27,305 nucleotides of DNA from Scatosoma sp045533485 (GTDB lineage Bacteria > Bacillota > Clostridia > Christensenellales > Borkfalkiaceae), in contig JAZSHX010000036.1 of assembly GCA_045533485.1 (NCBI GenBank), positions 1 through 27,305 of the forward strand, read 5' to 3'. Position numbers and translations under genes: made by a program. The notes under the pieces were generated by a model that saw only the letters and a list, made by a program, of their open reading frames with translations, made no database searches and was not told where the DNA came from. Shown one piece after another: positions 16,286 through 25,400 of the stretch (position 1 is its first letter; the number at the start of each line of letters is the position of its first letter).

Positions 16286-17604
16286 AGATTGATATCTACC
16301 AAAACGGCATATTCGCCGTCCATTTGCGTGTCGCTAGCTAATTGTACCCACGGCAAATTACCACCGCCAATACGCATTTGCAACTGATATCCGCCACTTG
16401 GCAAATTACTGGGAACATCTACGTTAATTTCTTCCACGTGCTGACCAGGCAACCATTTTCTAATATCAATATCCGTTTGCAATTCAAACGTCTTTTTTTC
16501 GCCTTTCAAACGCAGCGTCAACGGCAATGCGTTATAAATAGGCGCTACGCCCTTGTTTTCTACTTTTAACGTAAGCGTAACCTTTTCGCCTGCTTTCACC
16601 TTTTCAGGATATTGCAGCTCTTGCAAAACGAAACGATAGCCCATTTTGGTCAACCAGTATTCGATTTTTTCTTTCCATTCAAATTGAATAGGAAACGATT
16701 TGGTATTGAACGTACTGATATGATGTGAAAGCGTAAATTCGATAATTTCGTCTATATCCCAGCCCTGACGATACCATTCGGATATCCACCAATAGCTTTC
16801 AAAGGATATGGGCGCCGTTTTCCAGTGTTCATTTTTAACTTCGGGATAGTAGGACGGAAACCAAATATGCGTATGCTTAGGGTTGCCCGTACCGTCCGAA
16901 CGCCAACCGATCGGGCGTTTTTCATATAGATAATTGAGCATACTTGTGTTGCTGCATTGTCCAAGCAATTTCGTATTCGGGAAAACGCGCACGTAAATAT
17001 CCATAAGCGCCTTTTCGTCTTCTTCGGGGAATCCTTGATGCCCTTCTCCCCAAGCACCGCCAAGCGATACGTCTACGCAATCCAACGTTTTATCTTTATC
17101 AAATCTTTCGCCGATTTTTTCGATTGCTTGACCAAACAATTTCAAATATCTCGGGTCCGTAGGAGAATCCTTTACACGCATTCCGTCGGGGCGCTCAGGA
17201 CAAGGCATCATTTCCTTTAACCATTCAGGTACGTCATCACGCGCGCAAGTACTATGCGGCATTAAACGGAACATGACCGTTTGCCCTTTCGCCTTTGCCC
17301 TTGCTAAAATATCTTCTACAATGGCATAATTATATTCGCCGCGTTTGGGCTCAAACTCTTTCCATAAAATACGAATGTACGCAACCGTGGTATCGGGATA
17401 ATAGCCCTGCTCCCTGCCCTTTTCTTCTACGCCAGCGGGCACGGGATAGCATTCGTAATTCTCCGTTTCGCAGGTTGCAAGTCCTGTCGTTACGTTCGTA
17501 ATGCAATCGGAATACAGCTTTTCACCGCGAAAATGGTTAAAGCTTGTAAAACCGATATACGGATTGTAGACAACGCCCTGCTTTTCCTTAAAATTCTTTA
17601 TCAT
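16282..17604 (-). CDS. DUF4832-type putative glycoside hydrolase
   Basis: A 440-residue protein from the ATG at 17604; GGCGGAG lies upstream, and the TTG start at 17610 has worse spacing. The N-terminal two-thirds look like a GH42/GH39-type TIM barrel: YNPYIGFTSF at the start, RILWKEFEPKRGEYNY, then SLGGAWGEGHQGF with Glu187 at the place of an acid/base residue. From about 320 there is a beta-sandwich with LTLKVENKGVAPIYNALP, matching the DUF4832 C-terminal pattern. No activity is assigned to the family that I know of. There is no signal peptide. Its first 17 bp overlap the end of the amidohydrolase gene, so the two are translationally coupled. Confidence 0.68.
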   Translation of the reverse strand: MIKNFKEKQGVVYNPYIGFTSFNHFRGEKLYSDCITNVTTGLATCETENYECYPVPAGVEEKGREQGYYPDTTVAYIRILWKEFEPKRGEYNYAIVEDILARAKAKGQTVMFRLMPHSTCARDDVPEWLKEMMPCPERPDGMRVKDSPTDPRYLKLFGQAIEKIGERFDKDKTLDCVDVSLGGAWGEGHQGFPEEDEKALMDIYVRVFPNTKLLGQCSNTSMLNYLYEKRPIGWRSDGTGNPKHTHIWFPSYYPEVKNEHWKTAPISFESYWWISEWYRQGWDIDEIIEFTLSHHISTFNTKSFPIQFEWKEKIEYWLTKMGYRFVLQELQYPEKVKAGEKVTLTLKVENKGVAPIYNALPLTLRLKGEKKTFELQTDIDIRKWLPGQHVEEINVDVPSNLPSGGYQLQMRIGGGNLPWVQLASDTQMDGEYAVLVDINL

Positions 17605-18721
17605 ATACAAACACTCCGCCTTTCATGCTTTCAAAATCGTTTTTCATACACCAAAGGTTGTATCTATCCAAGCTTTCGGGATTTACTTGCTGTAAAAGCT
17701 TTTCGCACTTATTGATGAAATAATCAAAATCGATTGTATTCGGTTCGCCAAGCATATTGTATAAATTATCAAAGAAAATCTTTTGGCAAAGCTCTTTCTT
17801 TAAGCCGATGCCTTTGTATTTCGTACCAAGATAATCAAACTCGCCATCCGTCAAGAAGAAATTGCGCACAAAGTTAGGTCGATTGCCCGTTGCGCGTACC
17901 CAGCTTTCTTCTTTGTCGTATTCAAAGTTATAGCTGTCCGTGCCATAGGTAATTCTATCCGCGTATTTTTCTATAAACGAAATCCAGTATTGTTCGTCTT
18001 TGTACATTTCAAAGAAGTTTTCACCGCCCGGGCATACGTCAAGCTTGGTGTTTTCAAAGGACATAAACTTTTCTGCTTTATCTTTGTTGTACGTCAAAGA
18101 CCCCCAGTGCGCAAGCGTAAAGTTAAGCTTGGGATTTTTCTCCAAACGCTTCAATACTTCATTGTGGAATTCATCAAACGGCAAATACGTTTCGTCAAAG
18201 AAACAACCGCGCGCTTTCCAATAATCGTCCACCTTGCTTTCATCCCACATATACGCAGGATTTGCAAGGTGCATAATGATAGGAAATCCTTCTTTTTCAC
18301 AATAATCAAAGTATTTATCAAATACTTCATCATATAAAGGATAACCCAACAGCTTTCTATGATTAGGATGCCCTTCATACATTTTCATGCCGTCAAAGCC
18401 AACTTTTTTATATTCTTGCACTTGGCGCAATAAATCGTCCGCAACCGCTGCCTTGTCCTTGACGTCTAAATGCTTGTATTCCAACCCCGCATACGCATAA
18501 CCGTTGGGCGAAAATACCGATTTGAAATACATCACACGGATATTGTCAAGCAAGTCCGTCTTATCCCATTCTACGCGACCGGGAACTGCGTCGCAAGGCA
18601 ACGACAAAAATGTCATTTTCTCCACATTAAAACGTTCAAATTGACGCTTAAATAAGCCGATTGATTCTCTTACGGGAACCTTAAAGCGAAATGTATGTAA
18701 ATGTCCGTCAAATACTTTCAT
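17588..18721 (-). CDS. Amidohydrolase_2 family protein, longer form
   Basis: A 377-residue TIM-barrel metal hydrolase. Motifs: DGHLHTF (H7, H9), GFDGMKMYEGHP (K113), IIMHLANP (H151), TLAHWGS (H205) and YGTDSYN (D262), the complete amidohydrolase_2 ligand set. About 75 C-terminal residues extend beyond the barrel and end in GGVFVYDKEF. The family covers lactonases, decarboxylases and hydratases, and the locus suggests action on a sugar acid or lactone. GGAG lies 10 bp upstream of the ATG. The gene begins 26 bp after the cytosolic TIM-barrel hydrolase and overlaps the DUF4832-type gene at its 3' end. Confidence 0.8.
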   Translation of the reverse strand: MKVFDGHLHTFRFKVPVRESIGLFKRQFERFNVEKMTFLSLPCDAVPGRVEWDKTDLLDNIRVMYFKSVFSPNGYAYAGLEYKHLDVKDKAAVADDLLRQVQEYKKVGFDGMKMYEGHPNHRKLLGYPLYDEVFDKYFDYCEKEGFPIIMHLANPAYMWDESKVDDYWKARGCFFDETYLPFDEFHNEVLKRLEKNPKLNFTLAHWGSLTYNKDKAEKFMSFENTKLDVCPGGENFFEMYKDEQYWISFIEKYADRITYGTDSYNFEYDKEESWVRATGNRPNFVRNFFLTDGEFDYLGTKYKGIGLKKELCQKIFFDNLYNMLGEPNTIDFDYFINKCEKLLQQVNPESLDRYNLWCMKNDFESMKGGVFVYDKEF

Positions 18722-18747
18722 GACTGTCTGTCTCCATTATTTTTTAC

Positions 18748-20463
18748 TTAATAAGGAATTACAAAAGCAGCTTCACCTGCCACGTTTTGAATGATCAATT
18801 CGCCGTTTTCAAGAGCTTGTAACGTGCGTTCGCCGTTTCTATAAATTGCTGCGTATTGATATTTCGCGCTGTCAAACGTCAATACCGCCGTTTGCACCAT
18901 AGGAGCATCTTCACGCGCTGGATCTACGATATTTTGTACGCAGTACATATATCTATCGTTTTCCTTATCGTACGATTCCGTCACAAGCACCACTTCCTTA
19001 TCAACGGTAATATCTTTAAGCTTTACGAAGTTATAACTGTTATCTATCCACGTTTCACAGCAATAATCCCCAAAGAATTCCGCCTTTTCGCCTACGTTCA
19101 CTTTTCCGTACACACGGCTGCCTTGATACTTAAAGTTAAGCTTTACAGGTGCAAACTTGTTGTTTTCTTGACTGATTTTTTGATAATAATAGTAAATATC
19201 CGTCTTTTCGCCCGTTCTTGTAATGAAGGAACCGTCGTCGGTATAATATAAATCCCAAGCAGAGTTTTCACTCTTGGCAATATACGTGTAATAGTTGATT
19301 TGACTTACGCCGAATGCAAGCAACATATTGTTAATCCAACGGCAATCCGCTTCACTTAACTTACGGACGCATCTACCACCCTTCATTTCCGACGCAAAGC
19401 TTTGAGACACTACTTGCAAATCAATATCTAAACGCTTTGCTGCCCCTGCCGCCGCTTGTAACGTATTCATATACGAATATAAAACGATCGGACCATTTTC
19501 CTTGGCGTTACCTCTTTCCAACGTCCCCAAAGGATAGTCGTCATATTGCACGTAATCGCTATCCATAGCACGGACAAAGCCTTCTATGTACCGCCCATAC
19601 TTCATTGCCGCAACCTTGCCTTTATCGCCTCCGTACGCCGCAAGCTCTGCCTCGAGAATTTGTTTTACCTTTTCCGCAGGAGAAATGACTTCTTGGTTGG
19701 GTGCTTCCCCACCGACTAAGGTATAAAAGTCTTTCGGAGAAATGCTAAACGGCTTATCTTCAAACCATTCCAAAAGCGGCATCATACTGTATACGCCCGC
19801 CGTAATATCACTGCGCATAGGAATTAAATTATGTTGAACGAAAATATCACGTTTGAATACGTTTTTCGCAACACGTTTTACCGCCCTGCACGTTTGCCCG
19901 TACGCTTCCACCATCGCATAGCCCGGTTCATCGGCAACCATAACGCCGTAAAATCCGGGATGGTCGATGTACGGTTTCAAAACCTTTACAATTACTTCAT
20001 CGATTTCTGCTTCGCTTTGGAAGGTATAAGGGGATTCCTCCCCATCGGGAATTACAACGTCGGCAGGTTTAATGAGCATCCCGTGTTTTACACGAGACCA
20101 TTGTTGAATTTGCCCTTCCATCATGATAATTTTTTTCAAACCTGCTTCGTAGGCTCTATCCCAAAAAACCTTGACTTCTTCCCATAACGCTTGGCGTTTT
20201 TCGTAATAATCGTCGCCGTAGTCGGCAGGTTTAACGTTACCGCCATGGAAATGTTTAATACGCGCGTCCGTTTGCGGGAAATAAATGGTCATACCGGCGT
20301 CTTTATAGTCTTTATAATGTTCCACCGTTCTAAGGTCTTTTCCTTCGTCAAACGTTTCGCCGTCACGAATCCAACGCCCACTGTTGGGACCAGAATAGCA
20401 ATAGGCATCCATTTGATATTTATACGCGCTATAATCAGGCGCTTTTTTCTCCATTTCACTCAT
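18748..20463 (-). CDS. Uncharacterised TIM-barrel glycosidase-like protein, cytosolic
   Basis: A 571-residue protein. The start is at 20463 (MSEMEKKAPDYSAY) because CGGAG lies 9 bp upstream; the frame to 20484 needs a TTG start ahead of it. I cannot place it in a named family. It has the look of a clan A-type barrel: DAGMTIYFPQTDAR, then FYGVMVADEPGY with Glu179 as a likely acid/base, FVQHNLIP, SDYVQYDDYPLG (303-312), and a C-terminal beta-sandwich with LVTESYDKENDRYMYCVQN. It lacks any signal peptide, while the adjacent paralogue (20563-22341) is a lipoprotein, so the two act on opposite sides of the membrane. A promoter-like site (20486-20514) and a long hairpin precede it. Confidence 0.6.
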   Translation of the reverse strand: MSEMEKKAPDYSAYKYQMDAYCYSGPNSGRWIRDGETFDEGKDLRTVEHYKDYKDAGMTIYFPQTDARIKHFHGGNVKPADYGDDYYEKRQALWEEVKVFWDRAYEAGLKKIIMMEGQIQQWSRVKHGMLIKPADVVIPDGEESPYTFQSEAEIDEVIVKVLKPYIDHPGFYGVMVADEPGYAMVEAYGQTCRAVKRVAKNVFKRDIFVQHNLIPMRSDITAGVYSMMPLLEWFEDKPFSISPKDFYTLVGGEAPNQEVISPAEKVKQILEAELAAYGGDKGKVAAMKYGRYIEGFVRAMDSDYVQYDDYPLGTLERGNAKENGPIVLYSYMNTLQAAAGAAKRLDIDLQVVSQSFASEMKGGRCVRKLSEADCRWINNMLLAFGVSQINYYTYIAKSENSAWDLYYTDDGSFITRTGEKTDIYYYYQKISQENNKFAPVKLNFKYQGSRVYGKVNVGEKAEFFGDYCCETWIDNSYNFVKLKDITVDKEVVLVTESYDKENDRYMYCVQNIVDPAREDAPMVQTAVLTFDSAKYQYAAIYRNGERTLQALENGELIIQNVAGEAAFVIPY

Positions 20464-20485
20464 GTTTATTCTCTCCGTGCTCAAT

Positions 20486-20514
20486 TTTATAAATCAATAG
20501 CCAAGAATTGTAAA
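20486..20514 (-). promoter_or_regulatory. Candidate internal promoter for the cytosolic TIM-barrel gene
   Basis: On the minus strand, TTTACA (20509-20514) and TATAAA (20486-20491) are 17 bp apart, one mismatch in each box. The -35 and part of the spacer lie in the 3' arm of the hairpin at 20498-20554. Confidence 0.4.
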
Positions 20515-20554
20515 TAGCTATTTTTAACAATATATCATTTACAATCCTCGGCTA
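20498..20554 (-). repeat. 18-bp intergenic hairpin
   Basis: The arms 20537-20554 and 20498-20515 form 18 consecutive pairs in the minus-strand RNA, two of them G-U; on the plus strand those become mismatches, so the structure belongs to the minus transcript. It starts about 9 nt after the stop of the lipoprotein gene. The following TTGATTTATAAAATTG is a weak U-tract, so read-through, partial termination or 3'-end protection are all possible. Confidence 0.6.
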
Positions 20555-20562
20555 AAAATTTT

Positions 20563-22341
20563 TTAATAAGGGATAACGAATGCGGCTTGACCTGCTGCAT
20601 TTTCAATAATCAATTTACCGTTGTCAAGAGGAACCAACGTGCGTTCGCCATTTCTATAAACCGCTGCGTATTTATATTTCGCCGCGTCAAACGTCAATTC
20701 CATTGTTTGATATGCATAACTACCTTTATGTGCCGAATCCACGATGTTTTGCACACAGTACATATAACGGTTGTTTTCTTTATCGTACGATTCCGTTACA
20801 AGCGCCGTTTCTTTATCAAGCGAAAAACCTTTCAATTCCGCAAACTGATATTCATTATTAAACATCCATTGTTCAGAATAATACGCCCCCTTGAAGTTAG
20901 CGGGTATTACATTGTATACACGGCTGCCTTGATACTTAAAGTTCAGCTTTACAGGCGCAAATTTGTTATTTTCTTGATTAATTTTTTGATAGTAATAATA
21001 AATATCTGTTTTGTCGCCCTGTCTCGTTATAAAGGAGCCGTAATTATTATAGTATTCATCAGAAGCAGAATTATCTTTTTTGGCAATATACGTATAATAA
21101 TTGATTTGACTTACACCAAATGCAAGCAACATATTATTCATCCAACGGCAATCGTCTTCCGTCAACAAACGTTTCGTTGTGGAAGCATAACTTTGCGTAA
21201 CAAATTGCAAGTCAATGTCCAGTTTCTTGCAAACACCTGCCGCAATTTGCAACCCAAGAAGATACGAATCCAAAACTTCAGGTTCTTCTTCCGTACCTCT
21301 CAAAGGATAATCATCATATTGAAGGTAATCACTTCCCATAGAAAGTGCAAATCCTTCCAAATATTTCTCAAACTTCATCGCACCGACTTTAATTACGTCG
21401 CCACCGTTTGCTTGCACTTCCGCTTCAAGAATTTTTTGCACCTCTTCTTTCGGGCTAATTACTTCTTGGTTCGGCTGACCGCCGCCTACCATGGTATAAA
21501 AATCTTCCTTAGATACCGTGTCTTCTTCATCGTCAAACCATTCTAAAAGAGGCAGCATAGAATATACGCCTGCGGTCAAATTACAACGCATCGGGAACAA
21601 GTTGTGTTGCACGAAAATATCAAAATTGTAATAGTTTTTCGCCGCACGCTTAATTGCTCTATACGTCTGCCCATAAGCTTCTACGCATGCATAACTGGGT
21701 TCGTCTTTGAGCATAACGCCATAGAACGCAGGATGGTCAATATACGGCTCTAACAGTTTTGCAATAACTTCATCAAATTCTTCTTCACTTTGGAACGTAT
21801 AAGGCGATTCTTCCCCTTCAGGGATTACAACGTCTGCGGGTTTAAGCAGCATACCGTGTTCCACCCTAGACCAGCTTTGGAACTGCACGTCCGTCATAAT
21901 AATTTTTTCAAGCCCCGCTTCATACGCTCTATCCCAAAATACCTTGGTAGATTCCCATTCTTTCTCACGGTTTTCCCAAACCTGTGGATTCCATTCGGAA
22001 ACCTTCGTTGTACCGAGATAGTTACCGCTAACGCCCATACGCGCGTCCGTTTGCGGCAAATAAATGGTCATACCGGCGTCTTTATAAATTTGATAGTTTT
22101 CCACCGTACGCAAATCTTTACCAATATAATATTCAGAATCGTCCCAGTTCCAATGACCATCGTTGGGACCAGAATAACAATATGACTCAAATTTATGCGT
22201 ATACGCACTGTAATCGGGAGCTTTTGCAAGCATTTCCGCTTCGTCTACGCTTGATGAGGAATTATTTTTACCATTACAAGCGGTAACCGAAAACAACGTA
22301 CAAGCAGCCAAGACGCAAGAAATCAATTTTTTTATTTTCAT
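20563..22341 (-). CDS. Uncharacterised TIM-barrel glycosidase-like lipoprotein
   Basis: A 592-residue paralogue of the protein at 18748, related along its full length. It adds an N-terminal lipoprotein signal: a basic start (MKIKK), a hydrophobic stretch and the lipobox VTAC with Cys22, followed by a Ser/Asn-rich linker to about 40. The mature protein should be tethered outside the cell. The acid/base candidate is Glu214 in GVMLKDEPSY, and SDYLQYDDYPLR is also conserved. Segments such as YYYYQKINQENNKFAPVKLN are nearly identical between the copies, while surface loops differ. No named family is recognised. AGGAG lies 9 bp before the ATG. A role in first cleavage of the extracellular substrate is inferred. 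Confidence 0.62.
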   Translation of the reverse strand: MKIKKLISCVLAACTLFSVTACNGKNNSSSSVDEAEMLAKAPDYSAYTHKFESYCYSGPNDGHWNWDDSEYYIGKDLRTVENYQIYKDAGMTIYLPQTDARMGVSGNYLGTTKVSEWNPQVWENREKEWESTKVFWDRAYEAGLEKIIMTDVQFQSWSRVEHGMLLKPADVVIPEGEESPYTFQSEEEFDEVIAKLLEPYIDHPAFYGVMLKDEPSYACVEAYGQTYRAIKRAAKNYYNFDIFVQHNLFPMRCNLTAGVYSMLPLLEWFDDEEDTVSKEDFYTMVGGGQPNQEVISPKEEVQKILEAEVQANGGDVIKVGAMKFEKYLEGFALSMGSDYLQYDDYPLRGTEEEPEVLDSYLLGLQIAAGVCKKLDIDLQFVTQSYASTTKRLLTEDDCRWMNNMLLAFGVSQINYYTYIAKKDNSASDEYYNNYGSFITRQGDKTDIYYYYQKINQENNKFAPVKLNFKYQGSRVYNVIPANFKGAYYSEQWMFNNEYQFAELKGFSLDKETALVTESYDKENNRYMYCVQNIVDSAHKGSYAYQTMELTFDAAKYKYAAVYRNGERTLVPLDNGKLIIENAAGQAAFVIPY

Positions 22342-22367
22342 TTTCTTAATCTCCTATTTTATTTTTT

Positions 22368-22397
22368 GGTAGACCGAAGTTTTATTTTCGGTCTACC
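22368..22397 (-). repeat. 11-bp intergenic hairpin after the large lipoprotein gene
   Basis: GGTAGACCGAA (22368-22378) pairs perfectly with 22387-22397 around an 8-nt loop. In the minus transcript it is followed by an A-rich stretch, not U, so it is not an intrinsic terminator. A processing site or 3'-end stabiliser that keeps the first cistron abundant is plausible. Confidence 0.6.
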
Positions 22398-22415
22398 TGT
22401 TTTATTAAAACTTCA

Positions 22416-25400
22416 TTAGCCTTGATAAATCACCAAGTCGCCAAACTTCAAGGTATTATTCGCCGCGTCAACAGACCAGAAGCTGTTCCAGCCGTTTTCA
22501 GCCGTCATACCCGTCTTGGCCGCTGCGAACAGCTTAGCAAGCGTATCGTATGCATACGTATTCGTTACGTTCGTAACATTTTGCCAATCGCCCGTACCTA
22601 CTTGATCTGCATAATATTCAGCTTCTACATCACCATAGTTCCAGCTAGGATTAATTTCAATTGCATAGCAATTTTTAAGTACAAGCTGAACGTTGCCGTG
22701 GTAACGCCCTACTAAACCCGTTGCATAACCGTCAGCGGCGTCTTTGTTAGCAATATCATTCATAACGCCAACGCAGTTTTCAAGAGTAATCGTGCCGCCG
22801 TTTACGTTACAAGAACCGTAAGGACTTACAGGCCAGTTGTTATCCGTGTCGTAAGGTGTCGTAATTTCCACATAGCAGTTGCTGATATATGCACCGGGAC
22901 GAAGTTGCCCATTAAGACCACCGTTTCTCGTATAATATTGTCCAGATACATCCAAGGTCATTTCAACAGCCAAGTTTTTAATCGTACCGCCCATCAAATA
23001 GAATAAACACGCATAACCGCTACTATTGTAATTCGTCACTGTAAGATTAGAAATCGAATGACCGTTACCATCAAGTATTCCATAGAAAGTCGTACCGCCT
23101 GCAATCGTTTTATAACCTTCCGTTTTATTCAAGGTAATGCCCGTGAAATCAAGATTTGCCACCAGTGCGTAATAATCGTTTTCAGTCAGCGTAACATCGG
23201 TCGCCGCCATTAATTTCGTCTTAAACTCTTCTACGGACGCAATTTCATAATAGTTGTATACCTTAATCGTACACGTGGATTCAACCCCGTCCACCGTTGC
23301 CGTGATGATTGCCGTACCGCCCTTCTTCGCCGTTACCAAGCCGTTTGCATCTACCGTAGCTACCGACGTATCCGAAGATTCAAACGTAGCAGTATTTTTC
23401 GTATTCAACATATTTAATTGTACAGTGCCTGCAAAGTTATTGGTATTCGTACCCGTAGCAAAGAACAAGCTCGCCGATGTAACGTCAAGTTTCGGGCTCT
23501 TTGCATTATAAATAACCGTATTATTAAATTTCAACAAACCGTTAGTAGCATCCACCGACCAGTAACTGTTCCAACCGTTAGCAACTGTCATACCGGTTTT
23601 CGCGTCACCAAACATATCTACCAATGTTGTATATGCGCTGTTATTCTCATCGACAACAGGCGTAAACCAATCGTCTCTCGTATCAACATAATATTGCGCT
23701 GTGCCGCCGTCCTTGGGATTGATTTCCACTGCATAACAGTTCTTCATAATCAACTTACCAACCCCAGGAGTATTTATACGACCGACTAAAGCCGCAGCAT
23801 AACCGCCGTCGCGAGCATTTGCCACTTCACGCAATACGCCTACGCAATTTTCAATTATCGCAGAACCAGAGGACATGCTTACCATACTTGCAAGCGGTGC
23901 TACAGGGCGGTTGTTATCCGCATAATGCGTGGTTGTCAAATCGAAATAGCAGTTATTCACGTGCCCACCTGCATACAACGCCGCAAGGAAGCCACCATTT
24001 CGTGCCGAGCCGACCGTAAGATCTATCAAATTAAATTTCACTGACAAATTCATAATGGTACCCGACGCCGCATAAATCACACACGCCGCGTTACCGGTTG
24101 ACGCGTTAGGTGCAATGGTAAGATTTTTAATAGCATATCCGTTACCATCCAAAACACCACTAAACGTTTTTGCCACACCGTCAACAAGACCGATGGTATT
24201 ATAACCTTCCGTTTTGTTTAATACGATACCCGTAAAGTCAAGGTCGTTTTGCAATTGACCGTAAATATAAGGGTCTTCCGTAGGCAAAGCTAAAAATTCT
24301 TCAATTGTAGAAATTTCATATTTTTTACAAGCGGTAAGATTCAACGCAGCCACGCTGTTTTTACCATCCTTGTAAATCAACGTATATTGCCCAAGTTCGC
24401 TGAGCGTAAAGGTATCTCCCGTCACGTCCGTAACGTTCCCTTTGTCATCAGCAAGCTTCAAGCTATACGTATAGCCGGGCTCCGTCACGATATAATCGGC
24501 AACGTTCAACGTTTGATTTCTAAGTACCTTTGCCTGTGCCGTATTTTTGAATTTAGAAGTCGTGAAGATAGCATTTACCGCTTCGTCCAAACTGTCTGCG
24601 TGAATGACAGGATAAATCTTATCCAACACCAAACGTTTACCGTAATGTCCGTATGCAACGATGTTACCTTTATAATATTCGCTATCCATCGGCATGATAA
24701 AGGAATTTTCAGCAAAATTGAACGTATACGTACCGCTGAAATATACTTCGCCCGTATCACGGTCAGAAAGATAGAAACCAAGCGTGAGATGCGTCGAAGA
24801 ACCATCTACAAAACCCATAACCATGCTAAATTTAGTGTCGGGATTGTTCGCTTGTTCGGTCATGCCCACCATCTTGCCTTTGATACCGCCGTCTCTAAAC
24901 CAACCTTCCGTATCGCTGTCAGGGTTGGATATTTTTTGCGGTCCATATATATCCAAACGATTACATACGCTTCCCGTCCACTTGCTAAATACGGCGCCGT
25001 CATTTTGTGTAAAGCCGTTTGCCACAACAATACCCTTATATTGTTCGTCGTATTTTAAGTCCGTAGTGTACATCGTATTTTCCGGTTCGTTTTCAAAGAA
25101 GCCGATTGCAGGCATATTATTGCCCGTGAAATCGAACGCGACAAAATCACCGAAGCTGTAATCGCCCATATATGCCAAATACGCTTGTTCCTGTTGTTGG
25201 CTCCATCTGGGCGCACCGCTAGTTTTTCCCCCACCGTATTCCCCTGCATTTAACGTCACACCGCCTTCCGCAACTGTAATGGCATTATATTCCACCATAT
25301 TGTTGGCTTCCATAAACGCTTTCGTTTCTTCATCAATATAACGAACGCCGACGTCTTGCGTTACGTGACGTGTTTGTCCATCTTCCGTTTCCACGTGATA

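Noticed and set aside
22368..22397. Intrinsic terminator after the large lipoprotein gene
   Set aside because: In the transcribed direction the stem is followed by A-rich, not U-rich, sequence, and co-directional genes continue.
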